Below, piece after piece: positions 10,103-18,711 of a stretch of 64,000 nucleotides of DNA (position 1 is its first letter; every line of letters begins with the position of its first letter). The notes beneath the pieces are model-generated. The model saw only the letters and a list, made by a program, of their open reading frames with translations, made no database searches and was not told the DNA's origin. The translations under genes were made by a program, and so were the position numbers. The DNA comes from Pseudomonas amygdali (GTDB taxonomy: Bacteria > Pseudomonadota > Gammaproteobacteria > Pseudomonadales > Pseudomonadaceae), in contig NZ_LKBW01000001.1 in NCBI RefSeq assembly GCF_002699855.1, positions 52,138 to 116,137 on the forward strand. Reading direction: 5' to 3'.

Positions 10103-11778
10103 CACCAACTCCTGAATTTGGCAGGCGGGCTGTACAGGCCACCGGACCACTGAACCAGATCGGCAATGCTCTTGGCCGCAAGCAGTTCACGGCAGGCATC
10201 GGTGCGCCGGATGCCGAGGTCTTCCGGCAGCGCGATCAGCCCTTCACGACGCATACGTGCGGTGTCTTTCGGGTTATGGCGCAAGCCAATCACGGTCACG
10301 CCCGCCACGGCGGCAATCATCGCCTGACGCTCTTCCAGGCTGCGCGCCTTGTAGAGGTAGGCGATGCCTTCTTCGGTCAACAAATGGGTGACGTCGTCGC
10401 CGTAGATCATGATCGGTGCCAGCGGCATGCCGCTTTTCTTCGCCACTTCTACAGCGTCCAGCGTTTCAACGAAGGTCGGCTTGCCGCCCTCCTGAAACGT
10501 CTCGACCATCTGCACCACGAGCTTTTTGCCGCGCTCCAGATAGGCATCCGGGCCGCTCTCGTTCTGTTGGCGCACGTCCAGCCATGCCGGGGTGGCATGA
10601 CGTCTGCCGCGCGGATCATGGCCCATGTTCGGTGCGCCGCCAAAACCTGCCAGCCTGCCACGGGTGACGGTCGAGGAATGCCCGTCTCCATCCACCTGCA
10701 GGGTCGCGCCGATAAACAGGTCAACGGCATACTGGCCAGCCAGCTGACAGAGTTGGCGATTGGAACGCAGCGAGCCATCGCGCCCGGAGAAGAACACATC
10801 CGGGCGCGCAGCAATGTAGTTTTCCATGCCCAGTTCGGTGCCGAAGCAATGCACGCTCTCGACCCAACCGCTTTCGATGGCCGGGATCAGTGTCGGATGC
10901 GGGTTAAGCGTCCAGTTACGGCAGATCTTGCCCTTGAGGCCCAGCGACTCGCCGTAAGTCGGCAGAATCAGTTCAATGGCTGCGGTATTGAAGCCAATGC
11001 CGTGGTTCAGCGACTGAACGTTGTGTTTTTCGTAGATGCCGCGAATCGCCATCATCGCCATCAATACGTGAACTGGCTTGATGTGCCGCGGGTCGCGGGT
11101 GAACAGCGGCTCGATGTAGAACGGCTTGTCGGCTACCACCACAAAATCGACCCACGAGGCCGGAATGTCCACCCGAGGCAGTTCGCTGACGTCATCCACC
11201 AATTGATTGACCTGAACGATGACGATGCCATCGCTGAACGCAGCCGGCTCGATAAGCGCGGGGGTGTCTTCGGTGCTCGGGCCGGTGTAGATGTTGCCTG
11301 CCCGGTCGGCCATGAAGCCTGCGGCCAGCACCACGTTGGGGATCAGGTCCACCACCAGCCGCGAATACAGTTCGATGTAGGTGTGGATCGCACCGATTTC
11401 CAACAGGCCGTCTTCCAGCAGTTGGCTGATGCGCAGGCTTTGTGTGCCGGCAAACGAGAAGTCCAGTTTGCGTGCGATGCCTTGCTCGAAAAGGTCCAGA
11501 TGCTCGGCTCGGCCAACGCTCGGCATGATCATGTGCAGGTCATGGACCTTGCCCGGATCGACTTTGGCCAGCGCGCGGGACAGGAAGTCCGCCTGCTTCT
11601 GGTTATTGCCCTCAAGCACCACCCGATCACCGGAAACCAGCAAGGCCTCCAGCGCCGCGACAATCTTGTCGGTCGGCAGCACTACGCCATCGGCCAGCGC
11701 CCGCACCTGCTCCAGACGCCGCTGCTTCTCGGTGCGACGACGTGTCCAGCGTGCGTCGGGGGAAGTTGTTGTTGTCAT
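10102..11778 (-). CDS. mdcA: Malonate decarboxylase alpha subunit MdcA (acetyl-S-ACP:malonate ACP transferase)
   Basis: This 558-aa CoA-transferase-fold protein is the first gene of the operon. It exchanges the acetyl on the carrier for malonate, releasing acetate, so the net reaction of the complex is malonate to acetate plus CO2. It has the family start ([35 protein letters not shown]) and conserved internal segments ([39 protein letters not shown]). A GGAG is correctly placed before the ATG at 11778. Its promoter should lie in 11779-12040, where a perfect inverted repeat is found. Confidence 0.93.
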   Translation of the reverse strand: MTTTTSPDARWTRRRTEKQRRLEQVRALADGVVLPTDKIVAALEALLVSGDRVVLEGNNQKQADFLSRALAKVDPGKVHDLHMIMPSVGRAEHLDLFEQGIARKLDFSFAGTQSLRISQLLEDGLLEIGAIHTYIELYSRLVVDLIPNVVLAAGFMADRAGNIYTGPSTEDTPALIEPAAFSDGIVIVQVNQLVDDVSELPRVDIPASWVDFVVVADKPFYIEPLFTRDPRHIKPVHVLMAMMAIRGIYEKHNVQSLNHGIGFNTAAIELILPTYGESLGLKGKICRNWTLNPHPTLIPAIESGWVESVHCFGTELGMENYIAARPDVFFSGRDGSLRSNRQLCQLAGQYAVDLFIGATLQVDGDGHSSTVTRGRLAGFGGAPNMGHDPRGRRHATPAWLDVRQQNESGPDAYLERGKKLVVQMVETFQEGGKPTFVETLDAVEVAKKSGMPLAPIMIYGDDVTHLLTEEGIAYLYKARSLEERQAMIAAVAGVTVIGLRHNPKDTARMRREGLIALPEDLGIRRTDACRELLAAKSIADLVQWSGGLYSPPAKFRSW

Positions 11779-11853
11779 GATCGCTCCACGATTTTGCTGT
11801 CGTGGGCCACCTTAGGAGCGATAGGGGCACGCATCAATCAAGCAGCGAGGCGA

Positions 11854-11876
11854 ATCGTTACGGCTGGAGTAACGAT
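11854..11876. promoter_or_regulatory. Candidate MdcR operator upstream of mdcA
   Basis: ATCGTTAC at 11854-11861 is followed by a 7-bp spacer and its exact inverted copy GTAACGAT at 11869-11876. The core TTAC-N7-GTAA fits the T-N11-A pattern of LysR binding sites. It lies 76-98 bp upstream of the mdcA start, in the 262-bp intergenic region between mdcA and the PAAR gene. Assignment to MdcR is inferred from location. Confidence 0.55.
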
Positions 11877-12040
11877 AGTAAAAGTGTTCGTTTTTTGATC
11901 ACCTTTATTGGTGCCCGTAACATCCGCGAAACGCCCTGCTGATCTTTGTGTAGGACCGGTCTTTAACAGAACTTCTGCGCACCTGAGTAGCGGTTTTACG
12001 CCTAGCCTTCAGGCTTCCAGACCTCAAAGGAAGCACTGCC

Positions 12041-12433
12041 ATGTCGTTCATAGTCAGGGAAGGCGATCTCACCACCACCGGCGGCTTTGTGCTGGCCGCA
12101 TCGGCAAGCGAGGTCATCGACCTGCGTCGCGTGGCCCGCATGGGCGACCCGGTGTGGTGTCCGGCATGCGGGGAAATTGGTTTCATCGCCCAAGGCAACC
12201 CGACGTATGTCGACGATCTGGTGGCGGTCGCCACGCAGAGCCACGAAGTAGCGTGCGGCTGCCCACCCGGCAGCAACCGCCTGACCGCATCACAGCAAGA
12301 CATCCAGGCAGATATGGACGCAGCTGTCACCATATCCACAGAACGGGCTTCGACAGCGAGGCTGAATGCCGAACAGCTGGCGCGCTCATTGAGAGACGGC
12401 AGCTATACGCCCGAGGTGCTCCGGCCACGATGA
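12041..12433 (+). CDS. PAAR-domain protein (orphan)
   Basis: This 130-aa protein begins MSFIVREGDLTTTGGFVLAAS, a form of the PAAR-repeat start, and continues with RRVARMGDPVWCPACGEIGFIAQG. Together these look like a PAAR spike tip. In type VI secretion, PAAR proteins cap the VgrG spike and recruit effectors. The C-terminal ~45 residues (ASQQDIQADMDAAVTISTERASTARLN) form a short helical tail and not a toxin domain. No VgrG, effector, immunity or other T6SS gene is nearby, so it is an orphan here. AGGAAG precedes the ATG at 12041. Confidence 0.72.
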   Translation: MSFIVREGDLTTTGGFVLAASASEVIDLRRVARMGDPVWCPACGEIGFIAQGNPTYVDDLVAVATQSHEVACGCPPGSNRLTASQQDIQADMDAAVTISTERASTARLNAEQLARSLRDGSYTPEVLRPR

Positions 12434-12498
12434 TTTCTGTGTCTGAGCGTTATGCATAAGTCTTGAGATGCTCACAGATTGGCTTCTGCCCGCAGGGC

Positions 12499-12588
12499 GT
12501 GGGAGCGAACTTGTTCGCGAATACGGTAGTTCAGACGATACATTTTCTGTGACTATACCGGCCCTTTCGTGAACAAGTTCACTCCCAC
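12499..12588. repeat. REP pair between convergent PAAR and parA-like genes
   Basis: The 23-bp arm at 12499-12521 begins GTGGGAGCGAACTTGTTC. A near-perfect inverted copy lies at 12566-12588, beginning TTCGTGAACAAGTTCACT. It is the same REP family as at 1814-1886 with a GAAC core instead of GGAC. It lies in the 221-bp convergent intergenic space and may act as a bidirectional terminator or transcript stabiliser. Confidence 0.82.
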
Positions 12589-12654
12589 GGCCTTCGGCCA
12601 GAATCAAAAGCGGACTTGTGTATAACGCTGAGTGCTACGCGCGGTGCATACCCA

Positions 12655-13434
12655 TCACGGATGGGCATTGGTCTCCAGCAAGTGATGCAGGTCCACGAAC
12701 TGCTGCGTCAGCTTGTGACGGGGGTCCAGGTGGATCAGCGGCAGGCTGGCCTGATGCGACTCACGCATTTTCACCGATGCGCCCAGGTAGACCGGCAACA
12801 CCGGCAGCCCCTCGGCTATCAGCTCGTCGAGCATCTGCTGCGGCAGGCTGGCTCGGGGCTGGAACTGGTTGACGATGATGCCTTCAACCTGAAGATCTTC
12901 GTTGTGATCCTCTTTCAGCTCCTCGATCTCGCGCATCAGTCCGTACAGCGCCTGTCGGGAAAAGCTGTCGCAGTCGAACGGAATCAATACACGATCAGAC
13001 TCAATAAGCGCCGAAACCGCATAAAAGTTCAGTGCTGGCGGCGTATCCAGATAAATCCGCTCGTAATCCTCACTCAGTTCGTCGAGCAGTTTGCGCAGCT
13101 TGTTGATCTTGTGCTTTGCCTCAAGTTTGGGCTGCAAGTCGGCAAGCTCGGCAGTGGCCGTGACCACATGCAGGTTATCGAAAGGTGTTTCATAGATATC
13201 AACGTGGTTTTTCTTGGCGAACGGTGCTGCTGACAGTGTGTTCTTGAAGAACTCGGCAATACCCATCGGAATATCCTGACCGGTAAGGCCGGTGAGGTAC
13301 TGAGTCGAGTTGGCCTGGGCATCGAGATCGATCAACAACGTCCGATAGCCTTCGTGAGCGCTGACTGCAGCCAGATTGCAGGCGATGCTCGATTTGCCTA
13401 CACCGCCCTTCTGATTGAATACCACGCGACGCAT
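12655..13434 (-). CDS. ParA-family P-loop ATPase (orphan)
   Basis: This 259-aa MinD/ParA-type ATPase has the deviant Walker A FNQKGGVGKSS at residues ~6-16, a Walker A' motif LLIDLDAQANST, and the switch region IYLDTPPALNFYAVSAL. The fold and length match stand-alone chromosomal ParA proteins. There is no ParB or parS-like neighbour, so its cargo is unknown. I chose the ATG at 13434, which starts MRRVVFNQKGG; upstream in-frame codons run through promoter-like sequence. It is divergent from the aryl polyene cluster across about 300 bp. Confidence 0.82.
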   Translation of the reverse strand: MRRVVFNQKGGVGKSSIACNLAAVSAHEGYRTLLIDLDAQANSTQYLTGLTGQDIPMGIAEFFKNTLSAAPFAKKNHVDIYETPFDNLHVVTATAELADLQPKLEAKHKINKLRKLLDELSEDYERIYLDTPPALNFYAVSALIESDRVLIPFDCDSFSRQALYGLMREIEELKEDHNEDLQVEGIIVNQFQPRASLPQQMLDELIAEGLPVLPVYLGASVKMRESHQASLPLIHLDPRHKLTQQFVDLHHLLETNAHP

Positions 13435-13621
13435 GCTTTGGGTTCCTTGACAGATGAAGAAACAGCAGGTGTGGCCGATAACGACCTTAAGAGGTGTAGA
13501 GTCTAGGCAGTACATATGACAACAGCGAGCTTATCGCAAAACGGCACGTACCTGCCTGTCATCCTAAAGCCAGACTTGAACTTTAAAATACACGTCTGTA
13601 AACGATTTTTATGTAACAAAT

Positions 13622-13650
13622 TTGCTAGTAATGACCCCCATCGGGATAAT
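13622..13650 (+). promoter_or_regulatory. Candidate sigma-70 promoter of the aryl polyene cluster
   Basis: TTGCTA at 13622-13627 and GATAAT at 13645-13650 are separated by exactly 17 bp, a good match to -35/-10 spacing. They lie about 95 bp upstream of the first APE gene. The surrounding 13.5-13.7 kb is notably AT-rich for this genome. The assignment is by eye and untested. Confidence 0.45.
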
Positions 13651-13681
13651 GCGCGCACTCGGTCAAATTACCGCACCCAGG

Positions 13682-13700
13682 CTGATATCTACCTGATATC
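13682..13700. promoter_or_regulatory. Direct repeat CTGATATC, possible operator or leader element
   Basis: CTGATATC occurs at 13682-13689 and again at 13693-13700, an 11-bp period (one helical turn). It lies between the candidate promoter and the first APE gene. GATATC is self-complementary, so the pair can also be read as an inverted repeat. No regulator gene lies inside the cluster. Confidence 0.3.
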
Positions 13701-13742
13701 GATGTAGCGAGAAACAAGCCCGCAGGGGCGGGAAGAGAAGTC

Positions 13743-14462
13743 TTGATCACCTTCAACATTGCACGATGGCATGCCTGGGCTCCGGGCCTGGCGAGCGCGG
13801 ACGACTGGCTGCAATGGAGCCGCAATCCGACGCTACTGGAAACCAGTGATGCCGCGCCAGACGTGTCTTTCCTGCCTGCCATGCAACGTCGCCGCCTGGG
13901 CCGCATGGCCAGAATGGCATTTGCCGTCGGCTGGCCATTGACTGAAGGTTTGGGGCGCGTACCGCTGGTGTTTGTCTCGCGCCACGGAGAAACCCCGAGA
14001 ACGTTTGAAATTCTGCGCGATCTGGCTGCGAACGAGCCGGTTTCACCGACCCAGTTCAGCCTTTCAGTGCATAACGCAGTGATTGGCCTGTGGTCGATCA
14101 TGCGCGGTGAAACAAGTGAGATGACAGCCCTGGCCGCCGCAGGCGACGGGCTGGAGTATGGAGCGTTCGAGGCCGCAGCGTTGTTGGCCGAGGGTGCAGA
14201 AGCAGTATTGCTTGTGGTGACTGAAGAGCAGCCACCACACGCTTATGCACAATGGATTGATGACGTGCCCTTTCCCTACGCGGTCGGCTTGCTGCTGACG
14301 CCCGGCAACGAGTGGGAATTGTCTTTGCACAGCGACACACAAGGGAACCCGCAGACTCGATGGCCCCACGCATTGAATCTGCTGCAAGCCTTGCACACTG
14401 ATCAATCCGTCTGCCTGCACCCCTGGAATAACCGGTTATGGAACTGGCAACGCAAGAACTGA
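13743..14462 (+). CDS. apeC: Aryl polyene ketosynthase-like chain length factor (ApeC-like)
   Basis: This 239-aa protein is related to the N-terminal half of a beta-ketoacyl synthase (RRLGRMARMAFAVGWPLTE, PLVFVSRHGE, TQFSLSVHNAVIGLWSI). At the position where a ketosynthase has its TACTSG cysteine it reads NAVIGLWSI, so it is catalytically dead. That is expected of a chain-length factor that pairs with the ApeO-type ketosynthase of aryl polyene clusters. The start is TTG at 13743 with a purine-rich GGGAAGAGAAG before it. It is the first gene of the cluster, and its 3' end overlaps the next gene by 25 bp. Confidence 0.75.
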   Translation: MITFNIARWHAWAPGLASADDWLQWSRNPTLLETSDAAPDVSFLPAMQRRRLGRMARMAFAVGWPLTEGLGRVPLVFVSRHGETPRTFEILRDLAANEPVSPTQFSLSVHNAVIGLWSIMRGETSEMTALAAAGDGLEYGAFEAAALLAEGAEAVLLVVTEEQPPHAYAQWIDDVPFPYAVGLLLTPGNEWELSLHSDTQGNPQTRWPHALNLLQALHTDQSVCLHPWNNRLWNWQRKN

Positions 14463-15250
14463 AAAAACGTCAGGATGCTTATTACTGGCGTTTGCTGGCA
14501 ACCGCCTTCAGCTTTGCCCTCTTCGGGCTCAGCGGCCTGTGCCTGCGCTTGTTCGTTTTCCCGATACTGAGTTGCCTGCCCGGCGGTGTAGCCAGTCATC
14601 AGCGCCGCGCCAGGCGGACCATCAGCCGCCTGTTCTGGCTGTTCATCCGCATCATGGCGCGCATGGGCGTGTTGACCTACGAGGTACAGGGTGCCGAAAA
14701 GCTTGGCCGCCCCGGGCAGATGATCATTGCCAACCACCCATCATTGATCGACGTGGTGTTCCTGATCGGGCTGGTGCGTGACGCCAATTGCGTGGTCAAG
14801 CGCAGCCTGTGGGAAAACCCGTTCACCCGTGGCCCGGTGCGCTCCACAGGTTACATCAGCAACGACGGCAGCATGGACATGCTCGATGCCGCCGTGGAGC
14901 GCCTGCAAAGCGGCCAGACACTGATTATTTTCCCCGAAGGCACCCGCACCCAGCCGGGTCAGCCGCCGGTCTTTCACCGGGGCGCGGCCGCCATTGCACT
15001 GCGTGGCGCGAGCATGATCACTCCGGTGACCATCAAGGTCCAGCCGACCACTCTGACCAAGGCCGAGCCCTGGTATCGCATTGCACAACGCCGCGTGCAC
15101 TTCAGTTTGCGCGTCGGTGCCGATATAGACCCCACCGCCTTCAGTTCGCTGGGTCCGCCGCCCGTGGCGTCCCGCAAGCTCAACGATTACCTGCATGACT
15201 ATTTCACCAAGGAGCTCGCCTCAGATGAGCGATCTGCACCAGGACATTAA
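14438..15250 (+). CDS. Lysophospholipid/1-acyl-glycerol-phosphate-type acyltransferase of the APE cluster
   Basis: This 270-aa PlsC-family acyltransferase has an N-terminal hydrophobic anchor (residues ~20-45) and the motif-I variant NHPSLIDVVF. Motif III is FPEGTRTQPG. In aryl polyene clusters this enzyme (the ApeD position) is thought to help attach the polyene acyl chain to a membrane lipid anchor. It overlaps the chain-length factor gene upstream by 25 bp and the first ACP gene downstream by 26 bp, so the three genes are read in staggered frames. Confidence 0.82.
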   Translation: MELATQELKKRQDAYYWRLLATAFSFALFGLSGLCLRLFVFPILSCLPGGVASHQRRARRTISRLFWLFIRIMARMGVLTYEVQGAEKLGRPGQMIIANHPSLIDVVFLIGLVRDANCVVKRSLWENPFTRGPVRSTGYISNDGSMDMLDAAVERLQSGQTLIIFPEGTRTQPGQPPVFHRGAAAIALRGASMITPVTIKVQPTTLTKAEPWYRIAQRRVHFSLRVGADIDPTAFSSLGPPPVASRKLNDYLHDYFTKELASDERSAPGH

Positions 15251-15485
15251 ATTGTTGATCATCGATGCCCTGGGCCTCGAAGACATCACCCCGGAAGATA
15301 TCGGCAACGATATGACGCTGTTCGGCGAAGGACTGGGACTGGACTCGGTGGATGCGCTCGAACTAGGCCTGGCCATCCAGAAGCGCTATGGCATCAAGAT
15401 CGATGCCGATGCAAAGGACACCCGTAACCATTTCGCCAGCGTCGACAGCCTTGCGGCCTTCGTCAGCGCCAGACAACCGGCCTGA
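15225..15485 (+). CDS. apeE: Acyl carrier protein 1 of the APE cluster (ApeE-like)
   Basis: This 86-aa carrier protein has the phosphopantetheine site GLGLDSVDALEL with Ser41. It starts at ATG 15225 (MSDLHQDIKLLIIDALGLED) after AAGGAG, inside the end of the acyltransferase gene. An upstream in-frame start at 15195 would add ten unlikely residues. In characterised aryl polyene systems this ACP holds the growing polyene. The second ACP gene begins only about 10 bp after this one. Confidence 0.85.
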   Translation: MSDLHQDIKLLIIDALGLEDITPEDIGNDMTLFGEGLGLDSVDALELGLAIQKRYGIKIDADAKDTRNHFASVDSLAAFVSARQPA

Positions 15486-15494
15486 GAATTGAAC

Positions 15495-15749
15495 ATGCAA
15501 ACCCGTGAAGACATCTTCGAAATCCTGCGCGCCGCAATGGTGGAACTGTTCGAACTGGAGCCTGAGAGGGTCACACTTGAAGCCAACCTGTATCAGGACC
15601 TGGAAATCGACAGCATCGATGCCGTGGACCTGATCGACCACATCAAACGCAAGACCGGCAAGAAGATTGCCGCTGAAGAGTTCAATTCAGTCAGAACCGT
15701 GAACGACGTGGTAGAGGCCGTCTACAAACTGGTCAACACGGCCGAATGA
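15495..15749 (+). CDS. apeF: Acyl carrier protein 2 of the APE cluster (ApeF-like)
   Basis: This 84-aa ACP has the attachment site DLEIDSIDAVDLIDHIKRK with Ser40. It is distinct from the preceding ACP (EIDSID against GLDSVD), so the two are not a recent duplication. Aryl polyene clusters typically encode two ACPs with divided roles in starter loading and elongation, but the split cannot be read from the sequence. ATG 15495 is preferred to the TTG at 15489. The last codons overlap the start of the next membrane-protein gene (ATGA). Confidence 0.84.
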   Translation: MQTREDIFEILRAAMVELFELEPERVTLEANLYQDLEIDSIDAVDLIDHIKRKTGKKIAAEEFNSVRTVNDVVEAVYKLVNTAE

Positions 15750-16291
15750 AGCGGCTGATTGGCCTGATTCTGGTGCTGGCCGGTGTGCTGTATCCGTTTG
15801 CCGTCTACTGGGGAACCGAACACTTCGCCCCGTGGCAGTTCGCGCTGCTGCTGGGCAGCCTGTGGCTGGCGCGCGCACTGACCGGCGAGCGCAAGCCCGG
15901 CAGCCTGGCGATGGCGCTCGTCGCCCTGGTTTTTTGCGTGGCGCTGGGCGTAATCGACAGCCACCTGATGCTGCGCTGGTATCCGGTACTGGTCAGCGCG
16001 TTCATGCTCGGCCTGTTCGGTTCAAGCCTGATATACGGCCCGCCTATCGTAGAAAGAATGGCGCGCATAAACCGCCCTGAACTGCCCGAGTCCGGCATCC
16101 GCTACACCCGTAAAGTCACGCAGATCTGGTGCCTGTTCTTCCTCGCCAATGGCCTCACGGCAGCCATACTGACGCTCTGGGCACCGTTGTCCTGGTGGAC
16201 GCTGTACACCGGCCTGGTTTCCTACGGATTGATGGGCCTGTTGTTCGCTGTTGAATGGATCGTCCGCCCACCCTCTGCGGGCGGCAAATGA
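15746..16291 (+). CDS. Conserved membrane protein of the APE cluster (COG4648-like, ApeG position)
   Basis: This 181-aa protein has about five hydrophobic segments, starting MKRLIGLILVLAGVLYPFAVYWGTEHFAPW and ending near WWTLYTGLVSYGLMGLLFAVEWIVR. A central IYGPPIVERMARINRPELPESGIRYTRKVTQIWCLFFLANG is typical of the small membrane protein found in every aryl polyene cluster. Its function is unknown; a role in membrane anchoring or transfer of the pigment is plausible. It is translationally coupled to the second ACP by an ATGA overlap. Confidence 0.75.
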   Translation: MKRLIGLILVLAGVLYPFAVYWGTEHFAPWQFALLLGSLWLARALTGERKPGSLAMALVALVFCVALGVIDSHLMLRWYPVLVSAFMLGLFGSSLIYGPPIVERMARINRPELPESGIRYTRKVTQIWCLFFLANGLTAAILTLWAPLSWWTLYTGLVSYGLMGLLFAVEWIVRPPSAGGK

Positions 16292-16292
16292 A

Positions 16293-17984
16293 ATGGATCG
16301 CATGAACTGGTTGAACCTTGAACACCTGCTGCTCGACGCCCTGCCCGACCGGCTGCTGACGCTGGCCCCGACCCTGGATCACGCGCAATTTCGTGATCAG
16401 GCATTGAGTGTGGCCGCAGGACTGCAAGCCCGCGGTATCAAAAACCTCGCGGTACACCTTGAAGATGCCGCTGACCTGGCCGTCGCCTTGTTCGGTGCCT
16501 GGCGCGCCGGTGTGCACGTGTTGCTGCCCGCGGACTTGCAAGGCCAGACCCGCGAGCGCTGGGCCAATCAGGTCGACCTGTGGCTGACCGACCTGACGCA
16601 AGACACGCATTTAAGCGATCTGCACGCCGCGCAGTTGGCTCCGGCAGCGCTTGACCTTGACCAGTGCCGGTTGAGCCTGTGCACCTCGGGTTCCAGCGGC
16701 GAGCCCAAACTGATTGAAAAACGCCTGCGCCAGCTGGCCAACGAAGTCTGCGGGCTGGAACAGCTGTGGGGCGCGCAGCTTGGTTCGGCATGCATGATCG
16801 GCAGCGTTGCGACGCAACATATTTATGGGCTGCTGTTCCGTTTGCTATGGCCGCTGTGCGCCGCACGCCCGTTCGTGCGCCGCCAGTTGCCGTTTGCCGA
16901 AGACCTGCAACGCGCCAGCCGCGAATACCCGTCCTTTGCCTGGGTCGCCAGCCCGGCACTGCTCAAGCGCATGGGCGACAACCTCGACTGGAGCAGCCTC
17001 AGTGCCGTGCGCCGGGTGTTTTCATCCGGCGGCGCATTGCCAGCCGAAGCGGCGCAAAGTCTGCAACAACGTCTTGGCCAGTGGCCGACGGAAATTCTCG
17101 GCAGTTCGGAAACCGGTGGCATCGCCTGGCGGCAGGGCGAACAGCACTGGCAAGCCTTCGACGGCGTAGAGCTGAGTCAGAACAACGAAGGGGCGCTGCG
17201 CATCAGCTCGCCCTATCTGCCGCCCGGTCACGTAGAGCAGACCGCCGATGCCGTGCAGATTGGCAATGATGGGCGATTCGAACTGCTGGGCAGGCTGGAC
17301 CGCATCGTCAAACTTGAAGAAAAGCGCGTGTCGTTGCCACTGATCGAGCAGGCCCTTACGACTCACGAGTGGGTAAATGAAGCGCGCCTTGGCGTGGTTC
17401 AGGAAAACCGTGCGTCGCTTGGCGCGCTGCTGGTGCTGAGCGATGCGGGCTTGCTGGCCCTGCGCAATCAGGGCCGTCGAGCGCTTACCGAAGCCTTGCG
17501 CCAGTATTTGCGACCGCACTGCGAAACCATCGCTCTGCCGCGGCGCTGGCGTCTGCTGCGGCAAATGCCCCTCAATGCCCAGGGCAAACTGGCGCAGATG
17601 GACGTGCAGAACCTGCTCATGGCCTCACGCCCCAGGCAACCGCAAGTGCTTGACCAACAGACGGTCGACGGCGAATTGCACCTGCAACTGATGGTCCCGC
17701 CAGATCTGGCATTTTTCAGCGGCCACTTTCCCAAGGCACCGGTCTTGCCAGGCGTGGTTCAGGTCGAATGGGCGATCAGTCTGGGGCAGCGCCTGTTGAA
17801 TCTGCCAACCGACTTTGCTGGCATGGAAGTGCTCAAGTTTCAGCAACTGGTGCGCCCCGGCGACCGCCTGAAACTGACCCTGCGCTTCGATGCCGCTCGC
17901 TCAAAGCTGCATTTCGCCTTTCACAACAGCGAAAACGCACCCTGCTCCAGCGGCCGGATTGTGCTGGAGGGAGATCATGCATAA
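16293..17984 (+). CDS. Fused acyl/aryl-AMP ligase and FabZ-like dehydratase (ApeH-ApeI fusion)
   Basis: This 563-aa two-domain protein has an ANL adenylation domain in residues ~1-450: the P-loop-like [16 protein letters not shown], then the A5-type [16 protein letters not shown], then [13 protein letters not shown]. That domain should activate the aryl starter acid. The last ~110 residues form a hotdog dehydratase with the FabZ hallmark [17 protein letters not shown], holding the catalytic His. In Xenorhabdus and E. coli these are separate proteins, ApeH and ApeI. The start is ATG 16293 or 16302, with little to separate them. ApeI normally pairs with ApeP, encoded at 28.3 kb. Confidence 0.8.
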   Translation: MDRMNWLNLEHLLLDALPDRLLTLAPTLDHAQFRDQALSVAAGLQARGIKNLAVHLEDAADLAVALFGAWRAGVHVLLPADLQGQTRERWANQVDLWLTDLTQDTHLSDLHAAQLAPAALDLDQCRLSLCTSGSSGEPKLIEKRLRQLANEVCGLEQLWGAQLGSACMIGSVATQHIYGLLFRLLWPLCAARPFVRRQLPFAEDLQRASREYPSFAWVASPALLKRMGDNLDWSSLSAVRRVFSSGGALPAEAAQSLQQRLGQWPTEILGSSETGGIAWRQGEQHWQAFDGVELSQNNEGALRISSPYLPPGHVEQTADAVQIGNDGRFELLGRLDRIVKLEEKRVSLPLIEQALTTHEWVNEARLGVVQENRASLGALLVLSDAGLLALRNQGRRALTEALRQYLRPHCETIALPRRWRLLRQMPLNAQGKLAQMDVQNLLMASRPRQPQVLDQQTVDGELHLQLMVPPDLAFFSGHFPKAPVLPGVVQVEWAISLGQRLLNLPTDFAGMEVLKFQQLVRPGDRLKLTLRFDAARSKLHFAFHNSENAPCSSGRIVLEGDHA

Positions 17985-18711
17985 GCCTTGCGTGATCATT
18001 CCGGTGTTCGACCACGAACTGGCCGTGCCCAGCGTGGTCAAGGCCGTCCGCAACGCAGGCTTGCCCTGCATATTGGTGGACGATGCCAGCAGCCCGGCTT
18101 GCGCCGCAGTGTTACAGCAGCTGGCGCAGGGTGAGGGTATTTACCTGTTGCGCCTGCCGGTCAATCAAGGCAAGGGCGGCGCGGTCATGGCCGGGTTCCG
18201 CGAGGCGGCACGCCTGGGTTTCAGCCATGCGTTGCAGGTCGATGCCGATGGTCAGCATGACCTGAACGATATCCCGGTGTTTCTGGAGCAGTCACGCCAG
18301 TACCCGCAAGCGTTGATCTGTGGCTATCCGCAGTACGACGAAAGCGTGCCCAAAGGCCGCCTGTACGCCCGTTATCTCACCCACGTCTGGGTATGGATCA
18401 ACACCCTGTCACTGCATATTCGCGATTCCATGTGCGGCTTTCGGCTCTACCCGCTGGCCCCGGTTCTGGCGCTGATCGACAGCGTGCAGATCGGCAGGCG
18501 CATGGACTTCGACTCGGAAATTCTCGTGCGCCTGTCATGGCGTGGCCAGGCGATGCGCTGGCTGCCGACCCGCGTTCACTATCCGCAGGACGGCCTGTCG
18601 CATTTCCGCCTGTTTCACGACAACGCCCTGATCTCGAAAATGCACGCCAAGCTGTTCTTCGGCATGCTGATGCGTCTGCCGGTGATCCTCTGGCGGCGGT
18701 GGCGCTCATGA
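17977..18711 (+). CDS. Family 2 glycosyltransferase of the APE cluster
   Basis: This 244-aa GT-A fold protein contains CVIIPVFDHELAVPSVVKAV at the N terminus, LVDDASSP and the DxD-like LQVDADGQHDLND. It also has the segment DSMCGFRLYPLAPVLALIDS typical of dolichol-phosphate-mannose-synthase-like enzymes. In aryl polyene clusters such an enzyme is thought to add sugar in building the lipid anchor. In the named clusters this activity is fused to an acyltransferase (ApeJ); here it is a separate gene followed by the LpxL-type acyltransferase. The start ATG 17977 follows GGAGGGAG and overlaps the preceding gene. Confidence 0.8.
   Translation: MHKPCVIIPVFDHELAVPSVVKAVRNAGLPCILVDDASSPACAAVLQQLAQGEGIYLLRLPVNQGKGGAVMAGFREAARLGFSHALQVDADGQHDLNDIPVFLEQSRQYPQALICGYPQYDESVPKGRLYARYLTHVWVWINTLSLHIRDSMCGFRLYPLAPVLALIDSVQIGRRMDFDSEILVRLSWRGQAMRWLPTRVHYPQDGLSHFRLFHDNALISKMHAKLFFGMLMRLPVILWRRWRS

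Noticed and set aside
11905..12339. 144-aa minus-strand frame over the PAAR gene
   Set aside because: It is a shadow of the PAAR coding frame, whose motif MSFIVREGDLTTTGG is recognisable.
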